From positions 1 through 64,000 of the forward strand of contig JANYFR010000034.1 of NCBI GenBank assembly GCA_025362585.1: a DNA stretch of 64,000 nt. The letters run 5' to 3'. Below the pieces are notes generated by a model, which was given only the letters and a program-made list of their open reading frames with translations, had not been told where the DNA came from and made no database searches. Below, in pieces: positions 26,249 through 36,136 of this stretch (the stretch's first letter is position 1; every line of letters begins with the position of its first letter). This DNA is from Acidimicrobiales bacterium. GTDB taxonomy: Bacteria > Actinomycetota > Acidimicrobiia > Acidimicrobiales > RAAP-2. Both the position numbers and the translations under genes were made by a program.

Positions 26249-29200
26249 ATGGAATCTCGTGCTCCGGCCGTCGTTGCCGTCATCGTTACCACCGGTCCCG
26301 GGCCGGGACTGGAAGCCGCCGTGGCTTCCCTCGCGACCCAGGACTACGAGGAGTTAAGCCTGCTCGTCGTCGCGAACGGGGAGGCTGAACACGTGCCGGC
26401 CCGGGTCGCCGCCATCGCCCCTACCGCCTTCGTGCGCATTCTCGAGGAGAATCGCGGTTTCGCCGCCGCGTGTAACGAGGCCTCGATCATGGTGGAGGGC
26501 TCGGCCTTCTTCCTCTTCTGCCACGACGACGTCCGACTCGAGCCCGACGCCATTCAGCTAATGGTGGAAACGGCTTTTCGCGCCAACGCCGGCATCGTGA
26601 CGCCGAAGTTCGTCTCCTACGACGACCCCCTCGTGCTGATGCACGTCGGCCAGACCTGCGACCGATTCGGCGTCGTGCACGAGCGGATTGAGCTCGGCGA
26701 AATCGATCACGGTCAACAGGACCTCGAGCGCGACGTCTTCGTCGCCCCCGGTGGAGTGACGCTCGTGCGTTCGGACCTCTTCGCGACGCTGCGCGGCTAC
26801 GATCCGCTGATCACCGTCATGGGCGAGGACCTCGACCTTTCCTGGCGGGCCCAGATCGCCGGAGCTCGAATCGTGGTGTCGCCGCTCGCGAAGGTCGCTC
26901 ATCGCGAGACGATCGCGTCCGGGGAGCGTCCGGTGACCGCGACCGGGACGCGTCGCGCCAGTCGTCAGGACCTCCAACGCCGTCACCAACTGTTGGTAGT
27001 GACGACTGGCTGGGGACGTCGACACACGGTCGTGACCCTCGCGATGCTCATGGTCATGGACACGATGGAGTTCGCGCTGGCGATTCTCGGTCGCGATCGC
27101 GACCGGGCGGGCGCGATTCTCGGATCGTGGCGTTGGCTGTTGCAGAACCGGCGAAGGATCCGTGAGCGACGACGGCAGCGCGGCGAGATCATGGTCTTGA
27201 GCGACGCTGAGCTCCTCCGGCTCCAAGTTGCGGGTGCCAGTCGACTGAAACGATTCTTCCTCATCTTGTTGCGTGAAGGACTGGACCGGGCCCGCGGCAT
27301 CTTACCGGTGCCACCCCCGCGCGAAGAGGCGAAGGACGAGGACGTCGACGGCGTTGGCTTCGCCGCCGCCTTCTTCGAGGAAGAGGAGTTTGACGAAATC
27401 CCCGAGAGTCCGATGCTCGAACTGCGTCGCCGCCCGGCTCGTTTCCTGACGTCATTTCGCACGCAGGCAACGGTCGTGGTTGGAGTCCTCGCCCTCTGGC
27501 TCATCGGATCGCGCAACCTCGTCGTCACCCACCTGCCGCTCGTGGGTCGTCTGACCCCGCTCGACTCGTGGTGGACCACCTGGCGACACTTCTTCGCCTC
27601 CTGGTCTCCCAACGGAGTCGGCACCGCCACGCCGGCCATGCCGGGCTACGGCGTTCTCGGCGTCGCCGGATCGTTCGTACTGGGTCGCATGGGAATACTC
27701 GCGCGGGTGGCGCTGATATTTTCCGTTCCGGTCGGCGCCATCGGCGTGAGTCGTCTCCTGCGTGGCAAGGTCTCGAACCGGGCCCGCGTCGTGGGCGCCG
27801 TCGCCTACTTGGCGCTGCCCCTCGGCCTCAACATGATCAGCCAGGGACGTCTCGACGTGCTGGTCGTCGTGGCGGGCCTGCCGTACGTGGTTCGTCGGAT
27901 CTTCGAACTGATGGACGTCCCCGGATTCCGCCAACGACCATTCGGCAAACCGGTGCAGTTCGGCCACCGGGGTTGGCGCGCCACTGAGGCCGGTCAGCGG
28001 ATGGTGGTCATCATGATGAGCGCAGTCCTGACCGCCATGGCGCCCGCCACGTTGGTGGTGGTCGTCATCGTCATTGCGGGCGTGTACGTCGCGCGACTCA
28101 TTGAGCCCGACCAGACGGTCGGGCTTCGAGGGACGGGGCGCTTCCTCGGCTCGCTCGTCTTCAACGTGGCGATGCTGCTCTTGCCCCTCACCGTTGACGT
28201 ACTGCTCGCCGGACGACGTGCGCCGGCGGTCTTCGGCCTCGCGCGCGGGCCGTGGTCCGCGCCCACCTTCCTCGAACTGGTCCGTGGCGCCGACGGTGGT
28301 TTCGGGGCTACGTGGCTCGGCTGGACTCTCCCGATCGCCGCCGTCTTCGCGCTGGTGCTCTGCCGGGGCGAGCGGCGACGAATCGCCACCAAGGCGGCCA
28401 CCATCGCGACAATGACCCTCGTGCTGTCGACTCTCGACGCGCGGCACTGGATGGGCTCGTTCGCCCCCGACCTGGACGTCCTCCTGGCGCTCTACATGGT
28501 GATGCTCGCGCTCCTGATCGGCGTCGGCGTCGCGGCCTTGGAGAACGACCTGCGGCAGGCGGGTTTCGGTTGGCGACAGGTCGCCGCGCCCCTCTCGGTG
28601 GGCTCACTCTTGGTCGCGACGGTGCCCTTCCTCGCCAGTTTCGCCGGTGGTCGATTCGACCTACCGACCGTTGGCGTCGGCGAGTCACTCAGCGCGCTCG
28701 CGCCGACGAACGCCGGCGGTTACCGCGTGCTCTGGCTCGGGGACCCTTCAGTCCTTCCGCTGCCCGGCTGGTCCGTCGCTCCGGGCCTCGAGGTCGCGAC
28801 CTCCATGAATGGACTCCCGGGCGGAGCGAACCTGTTCGCACCGCCCAATGCGGGCACCAGCGACGTGCTCTTGCACGCGGTCGCTAGCGCGCTCGGTGGT
28901 CGCACGGTCCGGCTCGGTCAGCTGCTGGCGCCCGCGGGCATCTCCACCATTGTCGTCATGAACTCGTCGGCACCCGAACTCGCGGGCGTGCAGGCCGTAC
29001 CGCAACGACCGGTGCCGAACGTGCTGATCAAGGCCCTCGGGCGACAGAGCGACCTTGCACTCGTTCTGCAGACCAAGTCGGTCGAGGTCTTCTCCAACTC
29101 ACTGTTCCGCGGCATTGTCTCGATGAGCGTCCCCGGCGCCCCGTCACCGGTGCCGGTCTTTTCGAGCACGTCCAACGAGGGTCGCCTCGCCTCGCAGGCA

Positions 29201-29503
29201 ACGGTCCAGGCGGGCTTCGCCCCGGCGAGCGCGTTCACCCTGGACGTGAACGGACACCCGGTGTCGCGCACGACCCGCTCAACGTGGACGCCGTACTACC
29301 ACCTACCCTCGTACGCATCGACCCCGAACGGTCAGCTGGTGCTGCACCGGTTTCCGCTCAACGGCCTCCTCGCCCTCGTCATGATCGTGATGTGGGCGCT
29401 GATGTGGCTCGGCTTCGGTTGGGTGCACCGCCTCGAGTGGCTCTTCACCGGTCGACGGCGCCACGCGGCGACACCCCGGCACGCCAAGGTCGACCATGCC
29501 TAG
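26249..29503 (+). CDS. GT2 glycosyltransferase fused to a large multipass membrane domain
   Basis: This 1084-residue protein has an N-terminal GT-A domain of family 2 (residues about 8-240). Within it are the Asp pair in CHDDVRLEPDA (near 92), VAPGGVTLVRSD and the catalytic-base region GEDLDLSWRAQIAG. A cytoplasmic stretch rich in Arg and Glu follows (about 300-385), then about a dozen hydrophobic segments from residue 400 to 780, an extracytoplasmic domain, and a final membrane helix near 1040. Similar very large proteins occur next to DUF5719 genes in actinobacteria. The architecture suggests sugar transfer coupled to a lipid-linked glycan at the membrane. TAGCCT lies 10 bases before the ATG. 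It overlaps the DUF5719 gene by 8 bases. Confidence 0.85.
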   Translation: MESRAPAVVAVIVTTGPGPGLEAAVASLATQDYEELSLLVVANGEAEHVPARVAAIAPTAFVRILEENRGFAAACNEASIMVEGSAFFLFCHDDVRLEPDAIQLMVETAFRANAGIVTPKFVSYDDPLVLMHVGQTCDRFGVVHERIELGEIDHGQQDLERDVFVAPGGVTLVRSDLFATLRGYDPLITVMGEDLDLSWRAQIAGARIVVSPLAKVAHRETIASGERPVTATGTRRASRQDLQRRHQLLVVTTGWGRRHTVVTLAMLMVMDTMEFALAILGRDRDRAGAILGSWRWLLQNRRRIRERRRQRGEIMVLSDAELLRLQVAGASRLKRFFLILLREGLDRARGILPVPPPREEAKDEDVDGVGFAAAFFEEEEFDEIPESPMLELRRRPARFLTSFRTQATVVVGVLALWLIGSRNLVVTHLPLVGRLTPLDSWWTTWRHFFASWSPNGVGTATPAMPGYGVLGVAGSFVLGRMGILARVALIFSVPVGAIGVSRLLRGKVSNRARVVGAVAYLALPLGLNMISQGRLDVLVVVAGLPYVVRRIFELMDVPGFRQRPFGKPVQFGHRGWRATEAGQRMVVIMMSAVLTAMAPATLVVVVIVIAGVYVARLIEPDQTVGLRGTGRFLGSLVFNVAMLLLPLTVDVLLAGRRAPAVFGLARGPWSAPTFLELVRGADGGFGATWLGWTLPIAAVFALVLCRGERRRIATKAATIATMTLVLSTLDARHWMGSFAPDLDVLLALYMVMLALLIGVGVAALENDLRQAGFGWRQVAAPLSVGSLLVATVPFLASFAGGRFDLPTVGVGESLSALAPTNAGGYRVLWLGDPSVLPLPGWSVAPGLEVATSMNGLPGGANLFAPPNAGTSDVLLHAVASALGGRTVRLGQLLAPAGISTIVVMNSSAPELAGVQAVPQRPVPNVLIKALGRQSDLALVLQTKSVEVFSNSLFRGIVSMSVPGAPSPVPVFSSTSNEGRLASQATVQAGFAPASAFTLDVNGHPVSRTTRSTWTPYYHLPSYASTPNGQLVLHRFPLNGLLALVMIVMWALMWLGFGWVHRLEWLFTGRRRHAATPRHAKVDHA

Positions 29504-30860
29504 GGCCTCGCGCGTACCGTTGCTCACCCTGCTCGCCCTCGTTCTCGCCAGCGTGGGGTTCGTGAGTTCGCTCTCCACGCCTCCCAACCCATCGTCGTTG
29601 CCGAGCGGTCTGGTCGTCAGTAGTCAGGCCGAGTCGACGGCGCTCTACTGCACCGGACTCTCGAGCGTGCGCGACGGTGTGGCCGGGCGGGTGATCTTCC
29701 TCAACACCACGGCCTTCTCGCGTACCGTGACCGTCCACGTCGTCTCGGACACCGCCAAGGCGTGGTCGAAGCGGTTCGCGATCGCCGCGCACGCCAGTCA
29801 GGCCGTGCTACCCGTCGCGGTGCTGACTGGTCACCACTTCGCCGTCGCCGCGCAGGTGAGCGGAGGAGGCGTGGTCGCCGAGGAGGTGACCGCGACGAAC
29901 GGCGCCCAAACGCCGTGCATCGCAACTGGCGTCACCGACTGGTACGGGGCGGGATTCGACACCACGGTCGGCTCGAGAGCGGCGCTGAGCATCTACAATC
30001 CCACCGCGACCGCCGCGGTACTGAACGTGTCGACCTATTCGAAGGCGGGCTTCGTGGCGCCGGCGAAGTTTCAGGGCATCTCGATCGGACCGCACGCCCA
30101 GGTGGAACTGAATCTCGGAGACCAGATTGTCTCGTTGAAGAATGTCGGAGTGCGCGTACGGGTCGTTCGTGGAGCGGTCGTGATTGTGGGCGTGCAGCAG
30201 TCGGGCGCAACGGTCTCCTTCAACGCCGGCCTCGCGGCGCCATCGACGAGCGCGGAGTTCCCGCGGGTGACGACCGCCAACAAGACCACGGTGCAGGTTC
30301 GTGTGGCCAACCCCGGTCCGACGCCGGCCAATGTTACCGTCGACATCTCGCTCGCTAAGTACCGTGTCGCGGCCCAGAAACTGACCATCGCGCCCTACAC
30401 CAGCGCCTACGCGTCGATCACCCCCAATCCGGCCGTGCCCATTGCCGGGTACGCGTCGGTGCGCTTGACGTCGAACTGGCCGGTCGTTGCCGCGCTGGCG
30501 GCGGGGCCGGGCCGCGCGGTCGCCCTCTCCTCGCCGGGCACGCCCGAGTCCGCGTTTCTCGTCAGTGACTTCACCGGCCTCGGCTTCGACGCCGCGACGG
30601 TGACCAACACCTCGTCCAAGCCGGTCGCGGTTGCCTTCACGACGAGCCACGGAAGTAACGCCTTCGCTTCAACGACCGTGGTCGTCGTGACGTTGGCCCC
30701 CGGCCTGTCGGCCAACCTCGCTCGACTGTCCGCGAGCCCTCCGACGATGCGCGCCACGACGGTACTCGTCAACGCCGCGCGACCGGTGTTGCTGGTGACC
30801 TTGACGCTGCCGACCAATCCGGCCGGGATTGCCGTGGTCGCGGCGCTAGACGGCCGGTAG
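29496..30860 (+). CDS. secreted DUF5719 protein
   Basis: This 454-residue protein has a signal segment (LLTLLALVLASVGFVSSL) and repeated beta-rich units in which ALYCTGLSS, LSIYNPTATAAVLNVSTYS, VQVRVANPGPTPANVTVDI and TVTNTSSKPVAVAF resemble successive immunoglobulin-like strands. This is the pattern of DUF5719, which in actinobacteria is typically the partner of the large GT2 membrane protein upstream. It is probably located outside the membrane, possibly assisting polymer export or assembly, though that role is inference. Its 3' end overlaps the convergent ftsH gene by 15 bases, so read-through would be antisense to the ftsH end. Confidence 0.75.
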   Translation: MPRASRVPLLTLLALVLASVGFVSSLSTPPNPSSLPSGLVVSSQAESTALYCTGLSSVRDGVAGRVIFLNTTAFSRTVTVHVVSDTAKAWSKRFAIAAHASQAVLPVAVLTGHHFAVAAQVSGGGVVAEEVTATNGAQTPCIATGVTDWYGAGFDTTVGSRAALSIYNPTATAAVLNVSTYSKAGFVAPAKFQGISIGPHAQVELNLGDQIVSLKNVGVRVRVVRGAVVIVGVQQSGATVSFNAGLAAPSTSAEFPRVTTANKTTVQVRVANPGPTPANVTVDISLAKYRVAAQKLTIAPYTSAYASITPNPAVPIAGYASVRLTSNWPVVAALAAGPGRAVALSSPGTPESAFLVSDFTGLGFDAATVTNTSSKPVAVAFTTSHGSNAFASTTVVVVTLAPGLSANLARLSASPPTMRATTVLVNAARPVLLVTLTLPTNPAGIAVVAALDGR

Positions 30861-32852
30861 CGAGGGCGGCTGCCAGCCCGGCGCCGGGGCCACCGCGGGT
30901 CCCACGGGCGCGGCGCGACGACTCGCCGCCGAGGCGGCGCCAACTCCGGCCAGCGTCCGGACGGTCTTGGTGCCCTCGGGGTGGATTGGCTCGCCGTGGG
31001 CCTCGTCGATGAGCTTCGCGGCAGTCTCGCCGTCCAAGGTCTCGTGCTCGAGCAGGGCGCGCGTGAGTGACTCGAGTCCTCGACGGTGCAGCGTCAGAAC
31101 CTCGATGGCCCGCGACTCCTGCTCGCGCAAGATGCGCTCGACCTCGTCGTCAATGACCTGGGAGGTGTGGTCCGAATAGTCGCGCTGGTGCATGAGGTCC
31201 TCTCCGAGGAAGACCTGATTGTTCGAACCCCACGCCATCGGTCCGATCTCCTTAGACATTCCCCACTCGCGCACCATGCGCACCGCCAACTCGGTGTTGC
31301 GCTGGAGGTCGTCCGAGGCACCGGTCGAGAGATCGCCGTAAATGAGCAGTTCAGCGACACGCCCGCCCATGCGCATGCACAGGGAGTCCTCAAGGTGTTG
31401 ACGCGACATGATGTGGCGGTCCTCTTCGGGCAGCGTCATCGTGACACCGAGCGCCATACCGCGCGGGATGATCGTGATCTTGTGCAGGGGGTCGGTCTTT
31501 TCGAGGACGTAGGCGAGGAGGGCGTGGCCGCTCTCGTGAAAGGCAATGCGCTCGCGTTCGTCGTCCATCAAAATCATGGTGTCACGCAACTGACCCATCA
31601 TGACGCGGTCGCGCGCTGATTCGAAGTCCTCCATGCCAATGGTCGTGGAGTTTCGACGCACGGCGTGCAGCGCCGATTCGTTGACGAGGTTCGCGAGATC
31701 GGCCCCACTCATGCCGGGCGTCCCACGGGCCACCATCTCGAGACTCACCGAGTTGTCGAGCGGTTTATTTTTCGAGTGCACTTCGAGAATGGGCAGTCGC
31801 TCGTCGAGGTCGGGCAGGGGCACGACGATCTGGCGGTCGAATCGGCCCGGACGCAACAGGGCCGGGTCGAGGACGTCGGGACGGTTGGTCGCCGCAATGA
31901 CGACAATGCCCTCCGTCGGCTCAAACCCGTCCATCTCGTTGAGCATCTGGTTGAGGGTCTGCTCGCGCTCGTCGTGACCGCCCCCCACGCCGGCGCCGCG
32001 CTTGCGGCCAATGGAGTCGATTTCGTCGATAAACACGATCGCCGGCGCCTGCTTACGGGCCGTGGCGAAGAGGTCGCGGACTCGGCTCGCGCCAACCCCG
32101 ACGAACATTTCCATGAAGTCCGAGCCCGACACGGAGAAGAACGGCACGCCGGCTTCGCCGGCGACGGCTCGCGCGAGCATGGTCTTGCCGGTGCCCGGGG
32201 GGCCGACGAGCAAGATACCCTTTGGGATTAATGCACCGATCTCCGCGTAGCGTCCGGGCGTCTTCAAGAACTCGACGACCTCACTGATCTCCTGCTTGAC
32301 GCCCAAGTAGCCGGCGACGTCGGCGAACGTCGTCTTCGGCCGGTCCTGGTTGAACTGTTTCGCCTTCGAGCGTCCGACCGACATCATGCCCTGCATCTGG
32401 CCCTTGGCTTGCCGACTCAAGAAGACCATAAAGCCAGCGAACAGGACGATCCAGATTATGTACGGCAATAACGACAGGAAGAGGCTGCCGGTGTTGGAGA
32501 AGGTGACGGTGACGTTGTTCGCCTGCAGGGCGCTCACGTCGGTGGCAATAACGGGGGAGGGACCATTGGTGGAGTAGTTCGTCCCGTTGGTCAACGAGCC
32601 CGTAATGACGCCGCTCGCACTGTTGATTGTGGAGTTGAGCACCTTGTGGTGACGGGCGTCGCGCAACAGGGCCGAGTAGGAAAGGGTCTTGACCGACTTC
32701 GCGTTGAAGAGCGATGGAATGACGAAGATACCAAGGACGAAGGCGACGAGCACAATCGTGACGAGTCGCCGTCGAGCTTCGGGCGTCTTGGGCTTGTCGC
32801 CACCAGGCAGCAGCTTCATAAAACTGTTCTTCTCAGGGGGTAGTGAACTCAC
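30846..32852 (-). CDS. ftsH: ATP-dependent zinc metalloprotease FtsH
   Basis: This 668-residue membrane AAA+ protease has two N-terminal membrane segments (about 28-48 and 128-150) flanking an extracytoplasmic loop, then the AAA module with Walker A GPPGTGKT (near 217), Walker [11 protein letters not shown], the second region of homology [20 protein letters not shown], and the peptidase zinc site HESGH (near 438). It degrades unassembled membrane proteins and some regulators. The C-terminal tail is Ala/Pro-rich. The GTG at 32852 is preceded by TAGGCT exactly 6 bases upstream. Confidence 0.96.
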   Translation of the reverse strand: MSSLPPEKNSFMKLLPGGDKPKTPEARRRLVTIVLVAFVLGIFVIPSLFNAKSVKTLSYSALLRDARHHKVLNSTINSASGVITGSLTNGTNYSTNGPSPVIATDVSALQANNVTVTFSNTGSLFLSLLPYIIWIVLFAGFMVFLSRQAKGQMQGMMSVGRSKAKQFNQDRPKTTFADVAGYLGVKQEISEVVEFLKTPGRYAEIGALIPKGILLVGPPGTGKTMLARAVAGEAGVPFFSVSGSDFMEMFVGVGASRVRDLFATARKQAPAIVFIDEIDSIGRKRGAGVGGGHDEREQTLNQMLNEMDGFEPTEGIVVIAATNRPDVLDPALLRPGRFDRQIVVPLPDLDERLPILEVHSKNKPLDNSVSLEMVARGTPGMSGADLANLVNESALHAVRRNSTTIGMEDFESARDRVMMGQLRDTMILMDDERERIAFHESGHALLAYVLEKTDPLHKITIIPRGMALGVTMTLPEEDRHIMSRQHLEDSLCMRMGGRVAELLIYGDLSTGASDDLQRNTELAVRMVREWGMSKEIGPMAWGSNNQVFLGEDLMHQRDYSDHTSQVIDDEVERILREQESRAIEVLTLHRRGLESLTRALLEHETLDGETAAKLIDEAHGEPIHPEGTKTVRTLAGVGAASAASRRAAPVGPAVAPAPGWQPPSLPAV

Positions 32853-32858
32853 GGTCGT

Positions 32859-32864
32859 AGCCTA
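32859..32864 (-). promoter_or_regulatory. -10 hexamer of ftsH, leaderless arrangement
   Basis: On the minus strand TAGGCT is followed by six bases and then the GTG of ftsH. Confidence 0.5.
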
Positions 32865-32914
32865 GGGGCCGCGCGCGACATGCAGTCTGGCGACAACGCA
32901 AATCGGAGGCTTGT

Positions 32915-32920
32915 TAGCGT
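32915..32920 (+). promoter_or_regulatory. -10 hexamer of the CPBP protease gene
   Basis: TAGCGT lies 8 bases before the ATG at 32929. It is divergent from the ftsH promoter about 50 bases away. Confidence 0.45.
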
Positions 32921-32928
32921 AAAGCCTT

Positions 32929-33675
32929 ATGAGTTCCTTAATCGACACGAAGGCCTCGCGGCGCCCTCGAACCATGGCGATTCTGGTGGCGGGTGTGATC
33001 GGCTTTCTCGCCGGCCAGATCCTCGCGACGCTGCTCGACCTCGTCGCGACGAACCTGGCCCACTACCCGGGAGGTATTGCCCATCTGGCGAGGGTCGTGT
33101 CGCCGCCGTGGTGGGCCAATACGTTTGGTCTCGTCGGACTCTGGGTCGGCTTCGGATCGGCCATCTATTACGCACACTCGTACGGCGACCTCCCGGCGCT
33201 GCCCCACCAGTGGCGGCCGCGTGTCAGTGACCTCAGTTACGTCGCGCTCGGGGTTGCCTGTCAGTTGTTGATTGACGCGGCCTACCGTCCGTTCCACTTC
33301 AAGGAGCTCAATCGGCCCGTGAAGCACCTGTTCGCCGCCACCAGTGGACCCTCGTTCGTACTACTGGCCGTCATGACGCTGCTCATCGCGCCGGTGATGG
33401 AGGAGTGGCTCTTTCGGGGCGTCTTGCTGCGCGCGATTAGCGAGGGCGGCGCGACGCGCAGTGCCTGGCGACTCGTCGCCGGAGTCATCGTGAGCGCCGT
33501 CCTCTTCGCCCTGGCCCACGGTGAGCCCCTACAGTTCGCCGGTCTCGTCGCGCTCGGCGTCGTGCTCGCGATCCTCATGGTGCGCACGAAGCGGCTCGTG
33601 CCGAGCATCGTCACGCACGTCTCGTTCAACGGCGTCGCCATCGTCGCCCTCATCGCCCAACGGGCGAGCCACTGA
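32929..33675 (+). CDS. CPBP-family intramembrane glutamic endopeptidase
   Basis: This 248-residue protein has about six to seven membrane segments and the ABI/CPBP signature: motif 1 EEWLFRGVLLRA (E-E-x3-R, near 158), motif 2 LFALAHGEP and motif 3 HVSFNGVAIV. Rce1-type members cleave membrane substrates, but the bacterial substrates are mostly unknown. A stop-start overlap of one base (TGATG at 33673) couples it to the giant membrane protein downstream, so a role in processing or maturation around the envelope polymer machinery is possible but unproven. Confidence 0.86.
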   Translation: MSSLIDTKASRRPRTMAILVAGVIGFLAGQILATLLDLVATNLAHYPGGIAHLARVVSPPWWANTFGLVGLWVGFGSAIYYAHSYGDLPALPHQWRPRVSDLSYVALGVACQLLIDAAYRPFHFKELNRPVKHLFAATSGPSFVLLAVMTLLIAPVMEEWLFRGVLLRAISEGGATRSAWRLVAGVIVSAVLFALAHGEPLQFAGLVALGVVLAILMVRTKRLVPSIVTHVSFNGVAIVALIAQRASH

Positions 33676-36125
33676 TGTGGTCGCGCCTGCAGAGGTTCTG
33701 GACGCCCCTGCGCCTGATCGAGATGCTGGCGGTCGTCGCGGTGATTGCCGTGACGCTGTGGGAGCTGCACCCGGAACTGCTGTTCTCCTCGACGCTGATC
33801 ACTGGCGGTGACACGGGGAGCCACGTTGTTTTGCCCGCCTACCTGAAGAGTCAGGGCAGCCTCTTCAACCTGACGCCGTGGTACCCCGGCTGGTTCGACG
33901 GCATGCCCGCCTACACCTACTACTTCGTCCTCCCCGATTTGTTCGCCACGCTGGCGAGCTACGTCATCAACTACGCCGTTGCTTTCAAGCTCGCGACCGT
34001 ACTCGGCTCGGTCCTCATGCCCGCCGGGGCCTACGCCATGGCCAAGCTCTTTCGCGCGCCCCGACCGGTGCCGGCGGCACTCGCGATTGCCACCCTCCCT
34101 TTCCTCTTCGACGCCACCTTCACCATCGACGGCGGCAACCTTTTCTCTACCATGGCGGGCGAGTACTCGTTTTCACTGTCGCTGGCGTTGAGTCTGGTCA
34201 CCATCGGACTGTTCGCGAGGGGCGTACGGACCGGTCGGGGCTACTGGATCGCGGCGCTCGCACTCAGTGTGACGCTCGCCGCGCACGTGCTGCCCTGGCT
34301 CTTCACCATTGGCGCCGTCGGGATCGTCGTCGTCTTCGAGCTCTTGCAACGGCGAGGCATCGGTGACCCGAAGGAGCGCGCCGACGTCGTCGCCGGCGAC
34401 TACGCACGGCCATTTCGCTTCGCGCTGGGCGCCGGTCTCCTCTCGGGCGCCCTGTCGGCGTGGTGGCTCCTCACCTTCATCACGTCCCAGAACTTCACGA
34501 ACTCCATGGGTTATTCGAACGTGAAGGTCAATACCCTGCACGACATCTTCACTTCGCTCGGCTGGTTCAACGCGACGGGCGGCGCCGCCGGCGATCGGTG
34601 GGTGATCGTGCTGGCCCTGGTGGCGGTCGTGCTGGCCTTCGCGGTGCGAGATCGCCTGGGCATGGTTCTCGCGACGCTCACGATCGTGTCGTTCTGCGCG
34701 TTCGTGTACGACCCCCAGAGCGTGATCTGGAACGAGCGTCTCGTACCGTTCTGGTTCATCACCATTCACCTCGGCGTGGGCTGGCTCGTCGGGTACCCCC
34801 TCTCGCGGTGGGTCGCCTACGCCCGGGAGCGACCGCGGTGGCTCCCGCACCTCGGGAACGCTCGTCAATCGCGCTGGGACGACGCGGTGGTGGCCGACGG
34901 GCACTTCGAAGAGGACCTCGCCGACATTGCGATCGTGTCGCGCGACAGCGACGAGGGAGCGTTCGCCGGCGATCGGTCCGGGCATCTCGACAGTCTGGAG
35001 GGGGACGATCGGACGACGAGACGTTCCCTTCGCGCGACGGTCGCGGTCATTGTGCTCGGTCTCGCGACGACGCTGCCGGGACTGATGCCCCCGGTCGCCT
35101 CGGCACTCGGCCTCGCTACGGGCGGGAACCAAGTCGCCAGTTGGGCGCAGTGGAACTACTCGGGCTATCAGTCCAAGGCCGCGTGGCCCGAGTACCACGA
35201 CCTCATGAACACGATGACGCGGGTGTCGGCCCACTACGGCTGCGGGCGCGCGATGTGGGAGTACAACTCGGACCAGAATCGCTTTGGCACACCCATGGCG
35301 CTCATGCTGCTGCCGTACTGGACGAATAACTGCGTCGACTCAATGGAGGGCCTGTACTTCGAGTCCTCGGCAACGACGCCCTACCACTTCCTCAACCAGG
35401 CCGAGTTGAGCGCCGCGCCGAGCAATCCGCAGGTCGGACTGCACTACGGTTCGCTCGACGTCGCCCTCGGCGTGCGCCACCTCCAGATGCTCGGCGTGCG
35501 TTACTACATTGCCTTCACGCCGAACGTCGTCGCTCAGGCCAATCGTGATTCCCAACTCACCCTGGTCGCCCAGACCCGGGCGTGGCCCGCGCCGGGCGTC
35601 AAGTGGCGCGTGTACCTCATCAAGCACAGCTCGATGGTCGTGCCCCTCACGACCCTGCCCAACGTCGTCGCGGGCCTCTCGAGCCGCGTCGGTTGGCTCA
35701 ACGCCAACGCCCAGTGGTGGCTCAATCCGAGGCTCCAGACGACGGTCGCGGCCACGAGTGGCCCCGCAAACTGGCCCGCGGCATCGTCGATCGCAACAAT
35801 GAACTCGAAGGTCGCCCTTCCCCACGACCGCGTGAGTGGGGTCGTACTCACCACGCAGTCGGTCTCGTTCCACGTCAGCACGATCGGCGTGCCGGTGCTG
35901 GTCAAGGTCTCCTACTTCCCGCGATGGGGCGTTACCGGTGCGACGGGCCCCTACCGAGTGAGCCCGAACCTCATGGTCGTCGTGCCGACTGGCCACGACG
36001 TGACGCTCGCCTACGGCACGACACCGGCGCTGCGGATCGGTAACGGTGTCAGCGACCTCGCCATACTGGCTGCCCTGGCCTCCCTCTATTTCGTAGTGCG
36101 AAGACGACGAATCGCTCGACAGTAG
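33675..36125 (+). CDS. 816-residue multipass membrane protein, PTPS-related (GT-C-like)
   Basis: The N-terminal region, SSTLITGGDTGSHVVLPAYL followed by WYPGWFDGMPAYTYY, matches the 6-pyruvoyl-tetrahydropterin synthase-related membrane family. Despite its name this family looks like GT-C glycosyltransferases: an Asp in the first extracytoplasmic loop, here GGDTGSH, followed by many hydrophobic segments (about 10-12 up to residue 480). A charged cytoplasmic insertion rich in Asp/Glu/Arg lies at about 385-455. The C-terminal 300 residues are extracytoplasmic and end in a membrane helix and a RRRR tail. It probably handles lipid-linked sugars. It is coupled to the protease gene upstream and precedes phosphomannomutase. 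Confidence 0.75.
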   Translation: MWSRLQRFWTPLRLIEMLAVVAVIAVTLWELHPELLFSSTLITGGDTGSHVVLPAYLKSQGSLFNLTPWYPGWFDGMPAYTYYFVLPDLFATLASYVINYAVAFKLATVLGSVLMPAGAYAMAKLFRAPRPVPAALAIATLPFLFDATFTIDGGNLFSTMAGEYSFSLSLALSLVTIGLFARGVRTGRGYWIAALALSVTLAAHVLPWLFTIGAVGIVVVFELLQRRGIGDPKERADVVAGDYARPFRFALGAGLLSGALSAWWLLTFITSQNFTNSMGYSNVKVNTLHDIFTSLGWFNATGGAAGDRWVIVLALVAVVLAFAVRDRLGMVLATLTIVSFCAFVYDPQSVIWNERLVPFWFITIHLGVGWLVGYPLSRWVAYARERPRWLPHLGNARQSRWDDAVVADGHFEEDLADIAIVSRDSDEGAFAGDRSGHLDSLEGDDRTTRRSLRATVAVIVLGLATTLPGLMPPVASALGLATGGNQVASWAQWNYSGYQSKAAWPEYHDLMNTMTRVSAHYGCGRAMWEYNSDQNRFGTPMALMLLPYWTNNCVDSMEGLYFESSATTPYHFLNQAELSAAPSNPQVGLHYGSLDVALGVRHLQMLGVRYYIAFTPNVVAQANRDSQLTLVAQTRAWPAPGVKWRVYLIKHSSMVVPLTTLPNVVAGLSSRVGWLNANAQWWLNPRLQTTVAATSGPANWPAASSIATMNSKVALPHDRVSGVVLTTQSVSFHVSTIGVPVLVKVSYFPRWGVTGATGPYRVSPNLMVVVPTGHDVTLAYGTTPALRIGNGVSDLAILAALASLYFVVRRRRIARQ

Positions 36126-36128
36126 AGT
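36123..36128 (+). promoter_or_regulatory. -10 hexamer of the phosphomannomutase gene
   Basis: TAGAGT overlaps the upstream stop codon and lies 8 bases before the GTG at 36137. Confidence 0.42.
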
Positions 36129-36136
36129 TATCGTTC

